This document shows, in pieces, positions 10,793 through 19,285 of a DNA stretch of 64,000 nt (its first letter is position 1; every line of letters starts with the position of its first letter). The DNA lies in NCBI GenBank assembly GCA_009773355.1, contig WRPG01000006.1:37576-101575 (forward strand), written 5' to 3'. The DNA comes from Limisphaerales bacterium (GTDB taxonomy: Bacteria; Verrucomicrobiota; Verrucomicrobiia; Limisphaerales; SXTU01). Made by a program: the position numbers and the translations under genes. Under the pieces are notes generated by a model, which ran no database searches, was not told where the DNA came from, and saw nothing but the letters and a program-made list of their open reading frames with translations.

Positions 10793-13700
10793 TACTTGAA
10801 CTGCGCGCGGGCGCGCTTCTCGATGGTGGCCTTCGCGTCGGCGAGCTGCTTCTCGGCGGCGAGCTTGCGCTCAAGCTGTTGCGCCACCAGCGACTCAGCG
10901 CTTTGCACGGTGCGCTTGCGCGAGGCGGCATCCGTGCTTGCGCGGTCGGCGATGCTGTTGGCGCTGCCGGCCTGATTCTTCAACTGGTCGCGCTCACGGG
11001 CAAACTTGAGGACGTTGTTCCAAAGGTCGGTGTTCTCCTTGTCCAGGGCCTTCCGTGTGTTGTCGAGTGCCGTCACCTTCGCGTTCAGCTCGGCGAGCTG
11101 CTTCTCCTTCGCGGCCTTGGCCTCGGTGGCCTTGGCGTCGGCGAGCTTCAACTGCTCCTCGGCCTGAGTGCGCGCCGTCTTAGTCTCGCGTTCGGTCTTC
11201 TCGAACGCGGCTTGCGCGGTCTTGGCGGAGGCGGTCTTGTTGGCGGCCTCCGTGGTGAGCCGGTCCAACTCGCGCTTCTTCGCGGCCTCGTCGGACTGGA
11301 GCTTGTCACGCTTCACGCGGGCTTCCTCAGCAGCGCGCGTCTTGGCGGCGAAGTCGGCGTTCGCCTTGTCGGCGGCGAGTTTGGCCTCGGCCACCTTTTG
11401 CGGCGTGATGGTCTTGTCGGTCGGAGCCTTGCGGGCCAAGTCAGCGTGGGCGGCAACGAGTTTGTCAGCCTGCTGCTTCGCGGCTTCGGCCTGCTTCTTT
11501 CCCTCGTCGCGGGCGGTCACGGCCTTTGCGGCGTTGGACTGTGTCGTCTTCCAGGCGGCTTCCGCCTTCATGCGCGCGGCCACGGTCTGCTCCGCCGAAA
11601 GCGCGGCGGCTTTGCGCACGCCCTCGGCGGAACGGACCCGGTTGATTTCATCCGTCTTCGCCGCCTCCAGCTTGCGCCGCGCCCCGGCGAGCGCGGTGTC
11701 GGCGGCGGCCACGTCGGCGTTGAGCTTGGCGTGCGTGCGGTCGCGGGTTTGGACGGCGGCCTGCCATTCCTGCGAGCGCTGCGAGTAGGCCGCTTTGCCT
11801 TTGTCGTGCTGCGCCTTGAGCTTGTCCGTCTCGGCGAGCTTGGCGTCGTAGGCGGCGGTGGCCTTCTTCGCCTCGGCGCGCGCGGCCTCGGCCTGGGCCT
11901 CGGCGTCCTTGAGTTCGTTGCGCGCGCGGTTGAGCGACTCCTGATGGTCCGCGAGCTTCGCCAGCACGCTCTTGAACGAGCGCTCGGCCTCGGTGACGGC
12001 GTCGAGTTCGGTGCGGATCTTCCGCTGCTCGTCCGCCTCCATGCGGGCACGCTTGTCGTTCTCGGCGAAGACCAGGTTGCGCACGGCGTCGGCCTTCGCC
12101 TTCCACTCGCGCTCGGCGGCGGAATCAACTTTCGCGACCTCAGCGTGCGGCGAGTTCGGGCCGAGTCGCAGCGCGGCGGAAAAGAGATTCGTCCCGCTGC
12201 CTTGCCGCAACTCGACCAGCTCCTGCGCCGGCACCTTGTAGCCGCGCAACGTGGCGTCCTCCATGGTCAGCCCCTCGGCAGCGATGGCGAACTTTTTCAC
12301 CAGCAGCACTGAGCCGTCACTGGCCTTCACGCGAAATGTCGGCGCGCCGGGCGCGGGGTCGCGCAGGATGACGGCGACGACTTCATAGGTCGCGTCGAAG
12401 AATTTCAGGCCGAAGAGAACGGAACTCAGCTTCACACGGCCCCGGTCGAGGCCCTTGAACTCGCCGTCCACGAAGTCGCCGTTCACCAGCAGCACGCCCG
12501 CGCGGCCCGGCTCGATTTTCGCGGCGCGCTGGGCGGAGAGGTTTTGGAAGACGATGCGCGCGGCGTTGACGGTGGAGAGGGAGAAGTCCTTTTGCGCGCC
12601 GCCGAATTGCAGCGACGTGTCATCCGCCGAGACGAGCGGCGCGGCGAGGAACGAGCCGTCCCACGTCACGACGCCACGGTCGAGGCCGAGGCGGCGCTCG
12701 CCGGGCGTGGGCGCGCTCGGAGCGTTCGGCGGGAAGAGGCGGCTGGCGGGGATGATGCCCAGCGGCGTGGACGGGCTGCTCCACTTGAGCTTGGCCATCG
12801 CGGGCGGTTTGGCGGAGTAATACTCGACGGTGAGCGGGTAGAACTGCCCGGCGTTCAGCGCGACGGGCTGGCTTACGACCGTGGTGGACTGCTGCCGCCA
12901 CTCGTCAATGATTTGCCGGTCGCCGAGCCAGACGCGCACGCCGTCGTCGGCTTCGAGGTGGAAGGTGTAGTTCTCCGTGTGCTGCGCCTGCACCTGGCCG
13001 GTCCAGCGCACGGAGAAATCTTCCGTCGGCACGCCGGGCGCGGCGGGCTTGTCGGCCCAGTCGAAGTTCACCTGGGCATCGAGGCGCTTGAGCACTTCGC
13101 CGGAGCAGTCGGCGCGGGAGAAGTAAGTGCCGAGCAAACCGTGCTGAGGCTTGCGCGCGCCTGAGTCGGCGGGCCGCGACGGCGTGAGCACGTCGGCGGG
13201 GATGGGAACCTTGCGCTGCGACACGCTGCTCCAGAGCAAACGCATCCGCGCCTCCTTGCTCGTGCTGAAGTGTTCGATACGCAGGTCGTATTTCTGCCCG
13301 GCGGTGAGCGGGACGACGGTGCTGTAGAATTCGCCGGGTTTTTCGTTCCACTGGTTGAGAATGAGCTGGCCGTCGAGCCACAGCTTCGCGCCGCCGCCGG
13401 CCTCGACGTGGAAGGTGTAGCTCTCCGTGAACTGCGCGGCGACCTGCCCGCTCCAGCGCGCGCTGAAACTCTGCGCGGGCACATCGGGCACTGGCGCGTT
13501 CTCGCCCCAGTTGAAGTCAAGCTGCGGGTCAATGCGCGTGACGGCGCTGCTGCTGTCGAGTTCCGTGCGGCGATAGTAGGCGGCGAGCAGGCCGCGCGTT
13601 GGCGGGTTGTCGGCGGGCTTGGTGCCGAGCGCGGCGTGGAGCTGGTTGCGCGGCACGATACTCTTCGGGATGCCGGGGCCGGTCCACGAGAGGCGCAGGC

Positions 13701-14298
13701 GGGCGGGGCCGAGGTTGTCGTAGTATTCGAGGCGGAGGTCGTAGCGCTGGCCCTGCTGCAACTGAATGTCGCCGGAGATTTCCGTGCTGTCGGCCACGCG
13801 CCAGGCGTCGCAGACGAGGCGGTCGGCCAGCCAGAGCCGCGCGCCGTCGTCGGCGTCGAGGTGGAAGGTGAACTTGCCGGAGACGGGCGCTTCAAGCTGC
13901 CCGGCCCAGCGCGCGCTGAAGTAGTCCTTCTGCACGCCGGCAATCGGCTCGGCGGTCTCCCAGTCGAAGTTGACCGTCTCGTCGAGGCGATGCACCGCGC
14001 GCCCGCTGAGGTCCACGCGCTCGTAGTAGGTGCCGAGCAGGCCGTTGCCGCGACCCTTCATCAACGCGGCGACCTCGGGCGGGAGGCTGTTGGCCGCGCC
14101 GCTGGTGAAGACCGCCTGCTCGACGCTGGTGAGCGGGAACTTCTTCTGCTCGCCGTTGAGCAGGGTGATTTTGATGCCGCCGGGCGCGTCGAGCTGGACG
14201 GTGCCTTCGAGGAACTTGCCGTCGCGCGTGCGGAGCGAGCCGGCCAAAGCAGGCTGCGCCAGCGCGACGCCAAGGAGGACTAACGCGACACATTTCAT
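10792..14298 (-). CDS. Triple PA14-domain secreted protein with long C-terminal coiled coil
   Basis: A 1168-residue protein with a signal peptide (residues 1-19, ending ALAG) and an N-terminal RTRDGKFLEGTVQL block. Three PA14-type beta-sandwich domains lie at about 85-220, 236-373 and 386-521, each opening GLL(G/A)xYY or GLLGTYF and containing SxRWxGQ and the (D/G)DGxRxWLxD signature. A domain at about 535-700 holds LVNGDFVDGEFKGLDRGRVK and is shared with the downstream protein. From about 725 to the end the sequence is Ala/Lys/Glu-rich with heptad character and no Pro, a long coiled coil. PA14 domains bind carbohydrates, so the protein may anchor or organise the cell surface. It lies 2 bp after the next gene's ATG region and is translationally coupled to the downstream gene through TAATG. 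Confidence 0.88.
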   Translation of the reverse strand: MKCVALVLLGVALAQPALAGSLRTRDGKFLEGTVQLDAPGGIKITLLNGEQKKFPLTSVEQAVFTSGAANSLPPEVAALMKGRGNGLLGTYYERVDLSGRAVHRLDETVNFDWETAEPIAGVQKDYFSARWAGQLEAPVSGKFTFHLDADDGARLWLADRLVCDAWRVADSTEISGDIQLQQGQRYDLRLEYYDNLGPARLRLSWTGPGIPKSIVPRNQLHAALGTKPADNPPTRGLLAAYYRRTELDSSSAVTRIDPQLDFNWGENAPVPDVPAQSFSARWSGQVAAQFTESYTFHVEAGGGAKLWLDGQLILNQWNEKPGEFYSTVVPLTAGQKYDLRIEHFSTSKEARMRLLWSSVSQRKVPIPADVLTPSRPADSGARKPQHGLLGTYFSRADCSGEVLKRLDAQVNFDWADKPAAPGVPTEDFSVRWTGQVQAQHTENYTFHLEADDGVRVWLGDRQIIDEWRQQSTTVVSQPVALNAGQFYPLTVEYYSAKPPAMAKLKWSSPSTPLGIIPASRLFPPNAPSAPTPGERRLGLDRGVVTWDGSFLAAPLVSADDTSLQFGGAQKDFSLSTVNAARIVFQNLSAQRAAKIEPGRAGVLLVNGDFVDGEFKGLDRGRVKLSSVLFGLKFFDATYEVVAVILRDPAPGAPTFRVKASDGSVLLVKKFAIAAEGLTMEDATLRGYKVPAQELVELRQGSGTNLFSAALRLGPNSPHAEVAKVDSAAEREWKAKADAVRNLVFAENDKRARMEADEQRKIRTELDAVTEAERSFKSVLAKLADHQESLNRARNELKDAEAQAEAARAEAKKATAAYDAKLAETDKLKAQHDKGKAAYSQRSQEWQAAVQTRDRTHAKLNADVAAADTALAGARRKLEAAKTDEINRVRSAEGVRKAAALSAEQTVAARMKAEAAWKTTQSNAAKAVTARDEGKKQAEAAKQQADKLVAAHADLARKAPTDKTITPQKVAEAKLAADKANADFAAKTRAAEEARVKRDKLQSDEAAKKRELDRLTTEAANKTASAKTAQAAFEKTERETKTARTQAEEQLKLADAKATEAKAAKEKQLAELNAKVTALDNTRKALDKENTDLWNNVLKFARERDQLKNQAGSANSIADRASTDAASRKRTVQSAESLVAQQLERKLAAEKQLADAKATIEKRARAQFK

Positions 14299-14300
14299 CT

Positions 14301-14996
14301 TTAAAATCGCCTGCGTTTTGATTCAAAATGCCCACCTAAAGTTGCTCGGACAGAGCATTCAGGTTCCTCCTGAAAGTGCTGAAAGCCACCGGCTTTCGGT
14401 CTGAAACCAGTTGGCCCAGTGCGACCGCCGCACAAGGCATTCAAGCTTTTAGACAAACGCCGACCCAACTCTGAGGAGATTGAGATCGAGCAGGAAATAA
14501 TTCGGGCGCGAATTTCCTTGTCCAACCCGTCAGCTACAAGCTTGGTCGCTACCAAGTCGCGCCCAAAGCAAAAGAGGCATCCGCTTGTTGCGGTTGGACA
14601 AAGATCGCCACAACTGAAGAAGTCATACTCACGCCGAAGTGCGCTGCTCACCGCGCCTTTGTCAGTCCGAAACGCCGACCTGACGCTTGATCTGAGGGAA
14701 CTCCATCGCTTCATGTCTCGACAGAAGTCTGCGAAATAAATATCAGGCGAGTCCTTGATCTCGCGTTCAATCAACTTCCTCGCAGTGGTGTGTCGAGCGT
14801 TTGAAACGTCGAACACAGGAACGAGCGAAAGTTCATGGAAATGAAGCTTGTTGCTCAATGCGCCCACGAACACATCAAGTTGATTTGGATCCTTAAGGAC
14901 CGGTTTGAGCCATTTTCTTATCGCCTCGAAGGGAAATAAATCCGAAGCCAAATAGCAGAACTCAACCTGAGAAGTGTTCCGAGGCTTGGGACTCAT
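14301..14996 (-). CDS. Hypothetical protein, atypical composition
   Basis: A 231-residue frame from ATG 14996 (MSPKPRNTSQVEFCYLASD). I do not recognise the family. The central part (DVFVGALSNKLHFHELSLVP, DSPDIYFADFCRDMKRW) reads like a folded globular protein and is poorer in GC than its neighbours, which suggests acquired DNA. The last 45 residues (GGRTGPTGFRPKAGG onward) come from a hairpin-containing stretch (14345-14410) and look like a tail added by repeat DNA or read-through of a lost stop. There are no signal peptide or membrane segments. It starts 16 bp after the squalene-cyclase-like gene and ends 2 bp before the PA14 gene. It may be a real gene or a decayed one. Confidence 0.5.
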   Translation of the reverse strand: MSPKPRNTSQVEFCYLASDLFPFEAIRKWLKPVLKDPNQLDVFVGALSNKLHFHELSLVPVFDVSNARHTTARKLIEREIKDSPDIYFADFCRDMKRWSSLRSSVRSAFRTDKGAVSSALRREYDFFSCGDLCPTATSGCLFCFGRDLVATKLVADGLDKEIRARIISCSISISSELGRRLSKSLNALCGGRTGPTGFRPKAGGFQHFQEEPECSVRATLGGHFESKRRRF

Positions 14997-15012
14997 GGTA
15001 GCCAAGAGTTCG

Positions 15013-16074
15013 TTACCGCTGATACAGCGGGATGTAGTGATACGGCATCGCCAGGATCATCGTGTAAACCGCCGTGCAGAAGGTCGGGCCGACGCCGCCG
15101 CGACCGCGCGCTTCCCAGTAGGCCATGTCGCCCTGCTTCACGACCTGCGCCATCAGGATGTCCTTCGTCTTCGGATACCACTTCTGCCAGGTGTCGCCGC
15201 CAATCATGTATTGGGCGCAGGCGGCGTAGAAGTTGCCGTAGGTGAACCACTCGTGGTCCTCGCGCATGTTGTCGAAGAGGTAGGCGGAACCTTTCTTCAC
15301 CATCGGGTCGTCGTAGAGGCCGCAGACTTGCAGGGAGTAAATCGCCGCCGCCGTGCGCGCGAAGCCGGGGTCACGCTGCGGCTGGTAGCAGAAGCCGCCG
15401 GTGCGCTCGTCCTGGCAGCGCTTCACGTAGAGGACCGCCTCGTCAATGGTGCGCTGCGGGACTTCGAGGCCGCCGTTCTTCGCCGCGCGGATGGCGACGA
15501 GCGAGAGGACGGTGACGGAGATGTCCGCGTCCTTTGCGATGGGCCGGTAGCGCCAGCCGCCCTCGTGGCCCGGTTCAGTGGCCTGCGCGCTGATGATGAC
15601 CTTCACGGCCTTGTCGAGCTTGGGGCGCATGAGCGGGGACTTGGTCTGGCCGTAAAGCTCGGCGAGCGCGATGGTCGCGATGCCGTGCGAATACATATAC
15701 TGGCCGTCGCTCCTCATGTTGTAGAGGCCGTCGGGACCGATGGAATCGAGCAGATAGTTCATCCCTGCCGTCACGTTTTTGCCGTATTCGCCCTCGCCGG
15801 GGAGATGACCGGCGGCCTGGAAAGCCATGAGCGTGTAGCCGGTCATGGCGACCTGCCGCCGCTGCTCGTCGCCGCTGAAACCCCATGCGCCCGAGGCCTG
15901 TTGCTTCGAAGCGAGATACTTCAGGCCGCCCTTGATGACGGCCTCGGTCTTGGCGTCCACGGTGACGGTGTCCTTGGGACGCGCGGCGGAGCCGGGCGTG
16001 GCGGCGGCGAAGGCGGCTTGGGCGAGTGAGCCGAGGCAAAGGGCGGCCAGCGCGGATTGGAAGAGGTGTTTCAC
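15013..16074 (-). CDS. Secreted prenyltransferase/squalene-oxidase repeat protein (alpha-toroid)
   Basis: A 353-residue protein with a signal peptide (residues 1-24, LAQAAFAA). Repeated motifs of the alpha/alpha toroid fold are visible: GLKYLASKQQASGAWGF, GMNYLLDSIGPDGLYN, EGGWRYRP, AVLYVKRCQDERTGGFCYQP and KKGSAYLFDNM. Terpene cyclases and prenyltransferases share this fold, but the acidic DxDD or DCTAE catalytic motif of squalene-hopene cyclases is not seen, so enzymatic terpene cyclisation is unlikely. Proteins like this are common and secreted in PVC bacteria, with unknown function. It may be co-transcribed with the downstream hypothetical gene, 16 bp away. Confidence 0.82.
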   Translation of the reverse strand: MKHLFQSALAALCLGSLAQAAFAAATPGSAARPKDTVTVDAKTEAVIKGGLKYLASKQQASGAWGFSGDEQRRQVAMTGYTLMAFQAAGHLPGEGEYGKNVTAGMNYLLDSIGPDGLYNMRSDGQYMYSHGIATIALAELYGQTKSPLMRPKLDKAVKVIISAQATEPGHEGGWRYRPIAKDADISVTVLSLVAIRAAKNGGLEVPQRTIDEAVLYVKRCQDERTGGFCYQPQRDPGFARTAAAIYSLQVCGLYDDPMVKKGSAYLFDNMREDHEWFTYGNFYAACAQYMIGGDTWQKWYPKTKDILMAQVVKQGDMAYWEARGRGGVGPTFCTAVYTMILAMPYHYIPLYQR

Positions 16075-16165
16075 GATTCAGTCAATTGTAGCAGCCGACG
16101 CTGCGAGAACACAGCAAGTTCACGGAAAGAAAGGGGCGGAACTTCGCGCCTCGCGTCAGTAAAGT

Positions 16166-16254
16166 AGGTCAGAGCTTCCAGCCTGACTTCTAACTTTCAG
16201 AAACCGCTCAAGCGGGAGGATTTCAAATGGAGGTCAGGCTGGAAGCTCTGACCT
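16166..16254. repeat. Perfect 22-bp inverted repeat, intergenic
   Basis: The arm 16166-16187 (aggtcagagcttccagcc...) is exactly complementary to 16233-16254 (...ggctggaagctctgacct). The loop holds ccgctcaagcggg. It sits upstream of the toroid gene and downstream of the DUF3299 gene. A half-site gtagcagccgacg at 16087 resembles the arms at 56335-56426. Confidence 0.9.
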
Positions 16255-16290
16255 GCTTGCTTCAGGGCGAAGCGATGCCACGAGCTCCGC

Positions 16291-16923
16291 TCACAAATCC
16301 AGCGGCCCAGCCACCTTTTCTCCATCCATCTGGTAGATGCCGACGAGGTAGCCGTTCTCGCGGATTTCGCCGACGTGGAGCTTGCCGTAGAGGGTCACGG
16401 CCTGGTCCATGATGGGCTTCACGCCCTTGCCGGTCATCTTCACGCTCACCCACTCGTTGATCTTGGGCACGGTGCCGTAACAGCACATGGACTGGTCGCG
16501 CATGATGAGCAGCTCGGTAATGAGGCCGCCCTCGACCTTCAACGGAAGCATGAAGCCCTTGAGCGCGACGCGCTGCTTGTCGAAGGCCTTCACGTTGGCC
16601 GGGATTTGCTCCTTCGGTGGGGCGACGGGCTTAACGGGCGCGTTCGTCGCGGCAGGGGCCTCGTCGGGGATGTCGTAGTTGAAGGCCGCGAGCCGGTCGA
16701 AGCCGACGATGAGGAACTCGCCGTCCTTCTGCACGGCTCCGAGCGCGGCGGGCGGAGCCTTCGCGACCGGTGTCGCGGGCGCGGCGTTGGTCGGCGCGGC
16801 GGGCGCGAGCTTCTGAATCGGCGCGCCGCGCACGGGCTGCTTGCCGGACTTGGCCGGCTCGGCGGCTGTGGCAAGGAGGCAACCGGCGGCGGCGAGCGCG
16901 GCGAAATTGAAGACGTGTTTCAT
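16291..16923 (-). CDS. DUF3299 family periplasmic protein
   Basis: A 210-residue protein with a signal peptide (ends near ATAAEPA) and a Pro/Ala linker to about residue 60. The DUF3299 core is visible: FMLPLKVEGGLITELLIMRD, then QSMCCYG with its vicinal Cys pair, VSVKMTGKG, and VTLYGKLHVGEIRENG. The family is found in periplasms, often next to transport genes tied to zinc; its reaction is unknown. It starts 7 bp after the stop of a His-rich lipoprotein gene, so the two are likely one operon. This context suggests a role in metal handling, but that is inference. Confidence 0.85.
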   Translation of the reverse strand: MKHVFNFAALAAAGCLLATAAEPAKSGKQPVRGAPIQKLAPAAPTNAAPATPVAKAPPAALGAVQKDGEFLIVGFDRLAAFNYDIPDEAPAATNAPVKPVAPPKEQIPANVKAFDKQRVALKGFMLPLKVEGGLITELLIMRDQSMCCYGTVPKINEWVSVKMTGKGVKPIMDQAVTLYGKLHVGEIRENGYLVGIYQMDGEKVAGPLDL

Positions 16924-16930
16924 GGTCGGC

Positions 16931-17422
16931 TCACTTATTGACGGCTTCCGGCGCGCTGCCCTTCGGAAAGTTAAATTTCAGCGCCGGGTAGTCCTTGCCG
17001 CGCACGTTGATGCTCTTCAGCTCCGCATCGAAGCTCTTCGCGGTCTTGAGCCACTCCGCCTGCGCCTCGAACTGCGATGTGTCGCCCGGCTTCTCGCCGG
17101 TGGCGGCGTTCGCGACGGCCTTGAGCGAAAGCGTCTCCGCCTTGCCGCCGACGGTCGCGTTCAGCTCCAGCGACTCCTGGGTGATGCGCTGGAAACCGGC
17201 CATGTGCGCCTTGAGCACGTAGCAGGTGAGCTTGCCCGCCGCCGCGTCGAGCACGAACTCCAGATGTGCCTCCTCGTCGCCGAGGTCAATCGCCGTCCCG
17301 CCGTGCGGCGGCTCGTGGTGGTGGCCACCGTGGCTGTGGCTGTGCGAGGAACCGCTCGGCTTGCAGCCGGTGAAGGTGGCGAGCGACAGGGTGCAGAACA
17401 GGGCGAACAAAGTCTTCATCAT
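16931..17422 (-). CDS. Histidine-rich lipoprotein, putative metal-binding
   Basis: A 163-residue protein. Residues 1-20 form a lipoprotein signal ending FTGC, with Cys20 as the likely lipidated residue. A His cluster follows at 27-40 (SHSHSHGGHHHEPPH), a probable Zn, Cu or Ni site. The remainder is a small beta-rich domain (EEAHLEFVLDAAAGKLTCYV) without a named family I can assign. An alternative start is Met2. It is the first gene of a two-gene operon with DUF3299 (7-bp gap). The arrangement resembles the zinc-regulated His-rich protein plus DUF3299 gene groups of Pseudomonas, from memory, which supports metal transfer or sensing in the periplasm. Confidence 0.8.
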   Translation of the reverse strand: MMKTLFALFCTLSLATFTGCKPSGSSHSHSHGGHHHEPPHGGTAIDLGDEEAHLEFVLDAAAGKLTCYVLKAHMAGFQRITQESLELNATVGGKAETLSLKAVANAATGEKPGDTSQFEAQAEWLKTAKSFDAELKSINVRGKDYPALKFNFPKGSAPEAVNK

Positions 17423-17599
17423 GGTTCAGTGGTCAACAGTGACGCCCGCTCTTATCGCACAAGAACTGGCAACTGCCAACCATCGCCCGCAACTTTGTAA
17501 GCGGATACTTTTGGTTCACCACCAAGCCCCGCGCTTGCAGCGGCGGTATTTTTGACAATACTGTCGAACGACTCCGCCCGCCGCGCAGTCGAAACGCAG

Positions 17600-19216
17600 A
17601 TGTTTTCCCAACGTCACGGCCAGATCAGCCGCCTGACCTTCCGGCTCCTCGCCGGAACGCTCGCGCTGTTCGCCCTCCTCACCGCGCGTGCCGCGCGGCC
17701 GGACGCCGCCGACCAGGTGTTCTTCCGCGAGGGCGTCATTCCCAAGCTGCGCATCGAGATTTCCCCGCCCGAGCTGGCCAGGCTCAACAAGGACAACCGC
17801 TCCTTCGTCCGCTGCACCATCCGCGAGGGCGACGACTTCATCTACAGCGAGGTGGGCATCCACCTGAAGGGCGCCGCAGGCAGCTTCCGCCCCGTGGGCG
17901 ACCGCCCGGCGCTCACGCTCAACTTCGACAAGTTCCGCGAGAAGCAGAAGTTCCACGGCCTCGACAAGCTGCATCTCAACAACTCCGTGCAGGACGGCAG
18001 CTACCTCAACGAACATCTCGCCTCCGTGATCTTCAATGCCGGCGGCGTCCCCGCGCCCCGCGTCTCGCATGCGCGCGTCTGGCTCAATGGTCGCGACCTC
18101 GGCTTCTATGTGCTCAAGGAGGGCTTCGACTCGCAGTTCCTCGCGAACCATTTCGGCAGCAAGGCGGGCAACTTCTACGACGGCGGCTTCTGCGCGGACG
18201 TGGACCAGCGCAAAGACCGCAAGCTCGGACGCGGCACCAATGACCAAGCGGACTTGAAGGCGCTCGTCGCCGCCGCGCGCGAACCGGACCTCGCCAAGCG
18301 CGCCGAACGGCTTGACCAGACGCTGGCGATTGACCAGTTCCTCTCGCTCGTCGCGATGGAGATGATGACCGCGCACTGGGATGGCTACGCACGCAACCGC
18401 AACAACTACCGCCTCTACAACCACCCGGCGGTGAACAAGCTCGTCTTTCTCCCCTCCGGCATGGACCAGCTCTTCGGCGACCCGAACTTCCCCGTCTTCG
18501 ACAGCATGGGCGGCCTCGTCACCAGCGGCCTCTGGCAGTTGCCGCAGACCAAGCTCCAGTATCGCGACCGCGTCAGCCACCTGCTCACCAACGTCTTCAC
18601 CGCCGAGTTCCTCACCAACGAGATTGCCCGGGTCCACGCGCGCGTCCGCCCGGTGCTGGCGGAGATCAACGAGGGCGCGGCGAAGAACTTCGACAACACC
18701 ACGCGCGACATCCAGAACCGCGTGCTCGCGCGCATCGCCGGCATCCAGAAGCAGCTTGGCATCCAGCCGATGAAGCCGGTGACGCCCGGTCCCAACGGCG
18801 TGCTCAAGCTGGCCAAGTGGCAGGCGCAGGTGGACGCCGGCGAGCCGAAGATGGCCGACGCCGCCGACCAGGCCGGCGTGAAGTCACTGGAGATCAACCT
18901 CGACAAACCCAGCCGCGTCGTCGCCTCGTGGCGTTCGCGGGTGTTGCTGGACGCGGGCAAATACCGCTTCGAGGGGAAGGTGGCGACCAAGGGCGTCGTG
19001 CCGCTGAAGGAGCCGACCGGCGAGGGCGCAGGGCTGCGCATCTCCGGCTCCTCGCGGCCCAATCAGCTCAGCGGTGACAGCGACTGGAAGAATGTCACCT
19101 TCGAGTTCGACGTGCCCGCCGCCTCCACCGAGGTCGTCCTCGTCTGCGAACTCCGCGCCGAGAAGGGCCGCGCGTGGTTCGACCTCGGCTCCCTCCAGCT
19201 TGTGCGGCAAAACTGA
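17600..19216 (+). CDS. CotH kinase family secreted protein
   Basis: A 538-residue protein from ATG 17600 (MFSQRHGQISRLTFR), with a signal-type hydrophobic core LLAGTLALFALLTARA; the upstream TTG at 17552 adds only unconserved residues. CotH features are visible: IPKLRIEISPPELARLN, EVGIHLKGAAGSFRP, RPALTLNFDKF, LNNSVQDGSYLNEHLA, DLGFYVLKEGFDSQFL and FLPSGMDQLFGDPNF. CotH is an atypical secreted kinase fold first known from spore coats and common in PVC surface proteins. The C-terminal 130 residues (KSLEINLDKPSRVVASWRS to FDLGSLQLVRQN) look like a beta-sandwich binding module. It is convergent with the methyltransferase gene. Confidence 0.85.
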   Translation: MFSQRHGQISRLTFRLLAGTLALFALLTARAARPDAADQVFFREGVIPKLRIEISPPELARLNKDNRSFVRCTIREGDDFIYSEVGIHLKGAAGSFRPVGDRPALTLNFDKFREKQKFHGLDKLHLNNSVQDGSYLNEHLASVIFNAGGVPAPRVSHARVWLNGRDLGFYVLKEGFDSQFLANHFGSKAGNFYDGGFCADVDQRKDRKLGRGTNDQADLKALVAAAREPDLAKRAERLDQTLAIDQFLSLVAMEMMTAHWDGYARNRNNYRLYNHPAVNKLVFLPSGMDQLFGDPNFPVFDSMGGLVTSGLWQLPQTKLQYRDRVSHLLTNVFTAEFLTNEIARVHARVRPVLAEINEGAAKNFDNTTRDIQNRVLARIAGIQKQLGIQPMKPVTPGPNGVLKLAKWQAQVDAGEPKMADAADQAGVKSLEINLDKPSRVVASWRSRVLLDAGKYRFEGKVATKGVVPLKEPTGEGAGLRISGSSRPNQLSGDSDWKNVTFEFDVPAASTEVVLVCELRAEKGRAWFDLGSLQLVRQN

Positions 19217-19284
19217 GTAGTCGCCGGCATTTGCCTGCGCGTCGGGAAACTCATCAAGCGCAACCTGAAGGTTGCGGCTACGGC
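19217..19284. repeat. Palindromic element with hairpin at convergent gene ends
   Basis: The outer arm gtagtcgccgg (19217 on) faces gcggctac (19275-19282). The inner perfect hairpin CGCAACCTGAAGGTTGCG lies at 19259-19276, the same stem as at 8378-8395. It sits between the stops of the CotH gene and the methyltransferase gene, fitting a bidirectional terminator role. Confidence 0.8.
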
Positions 19285-19285
19285 T

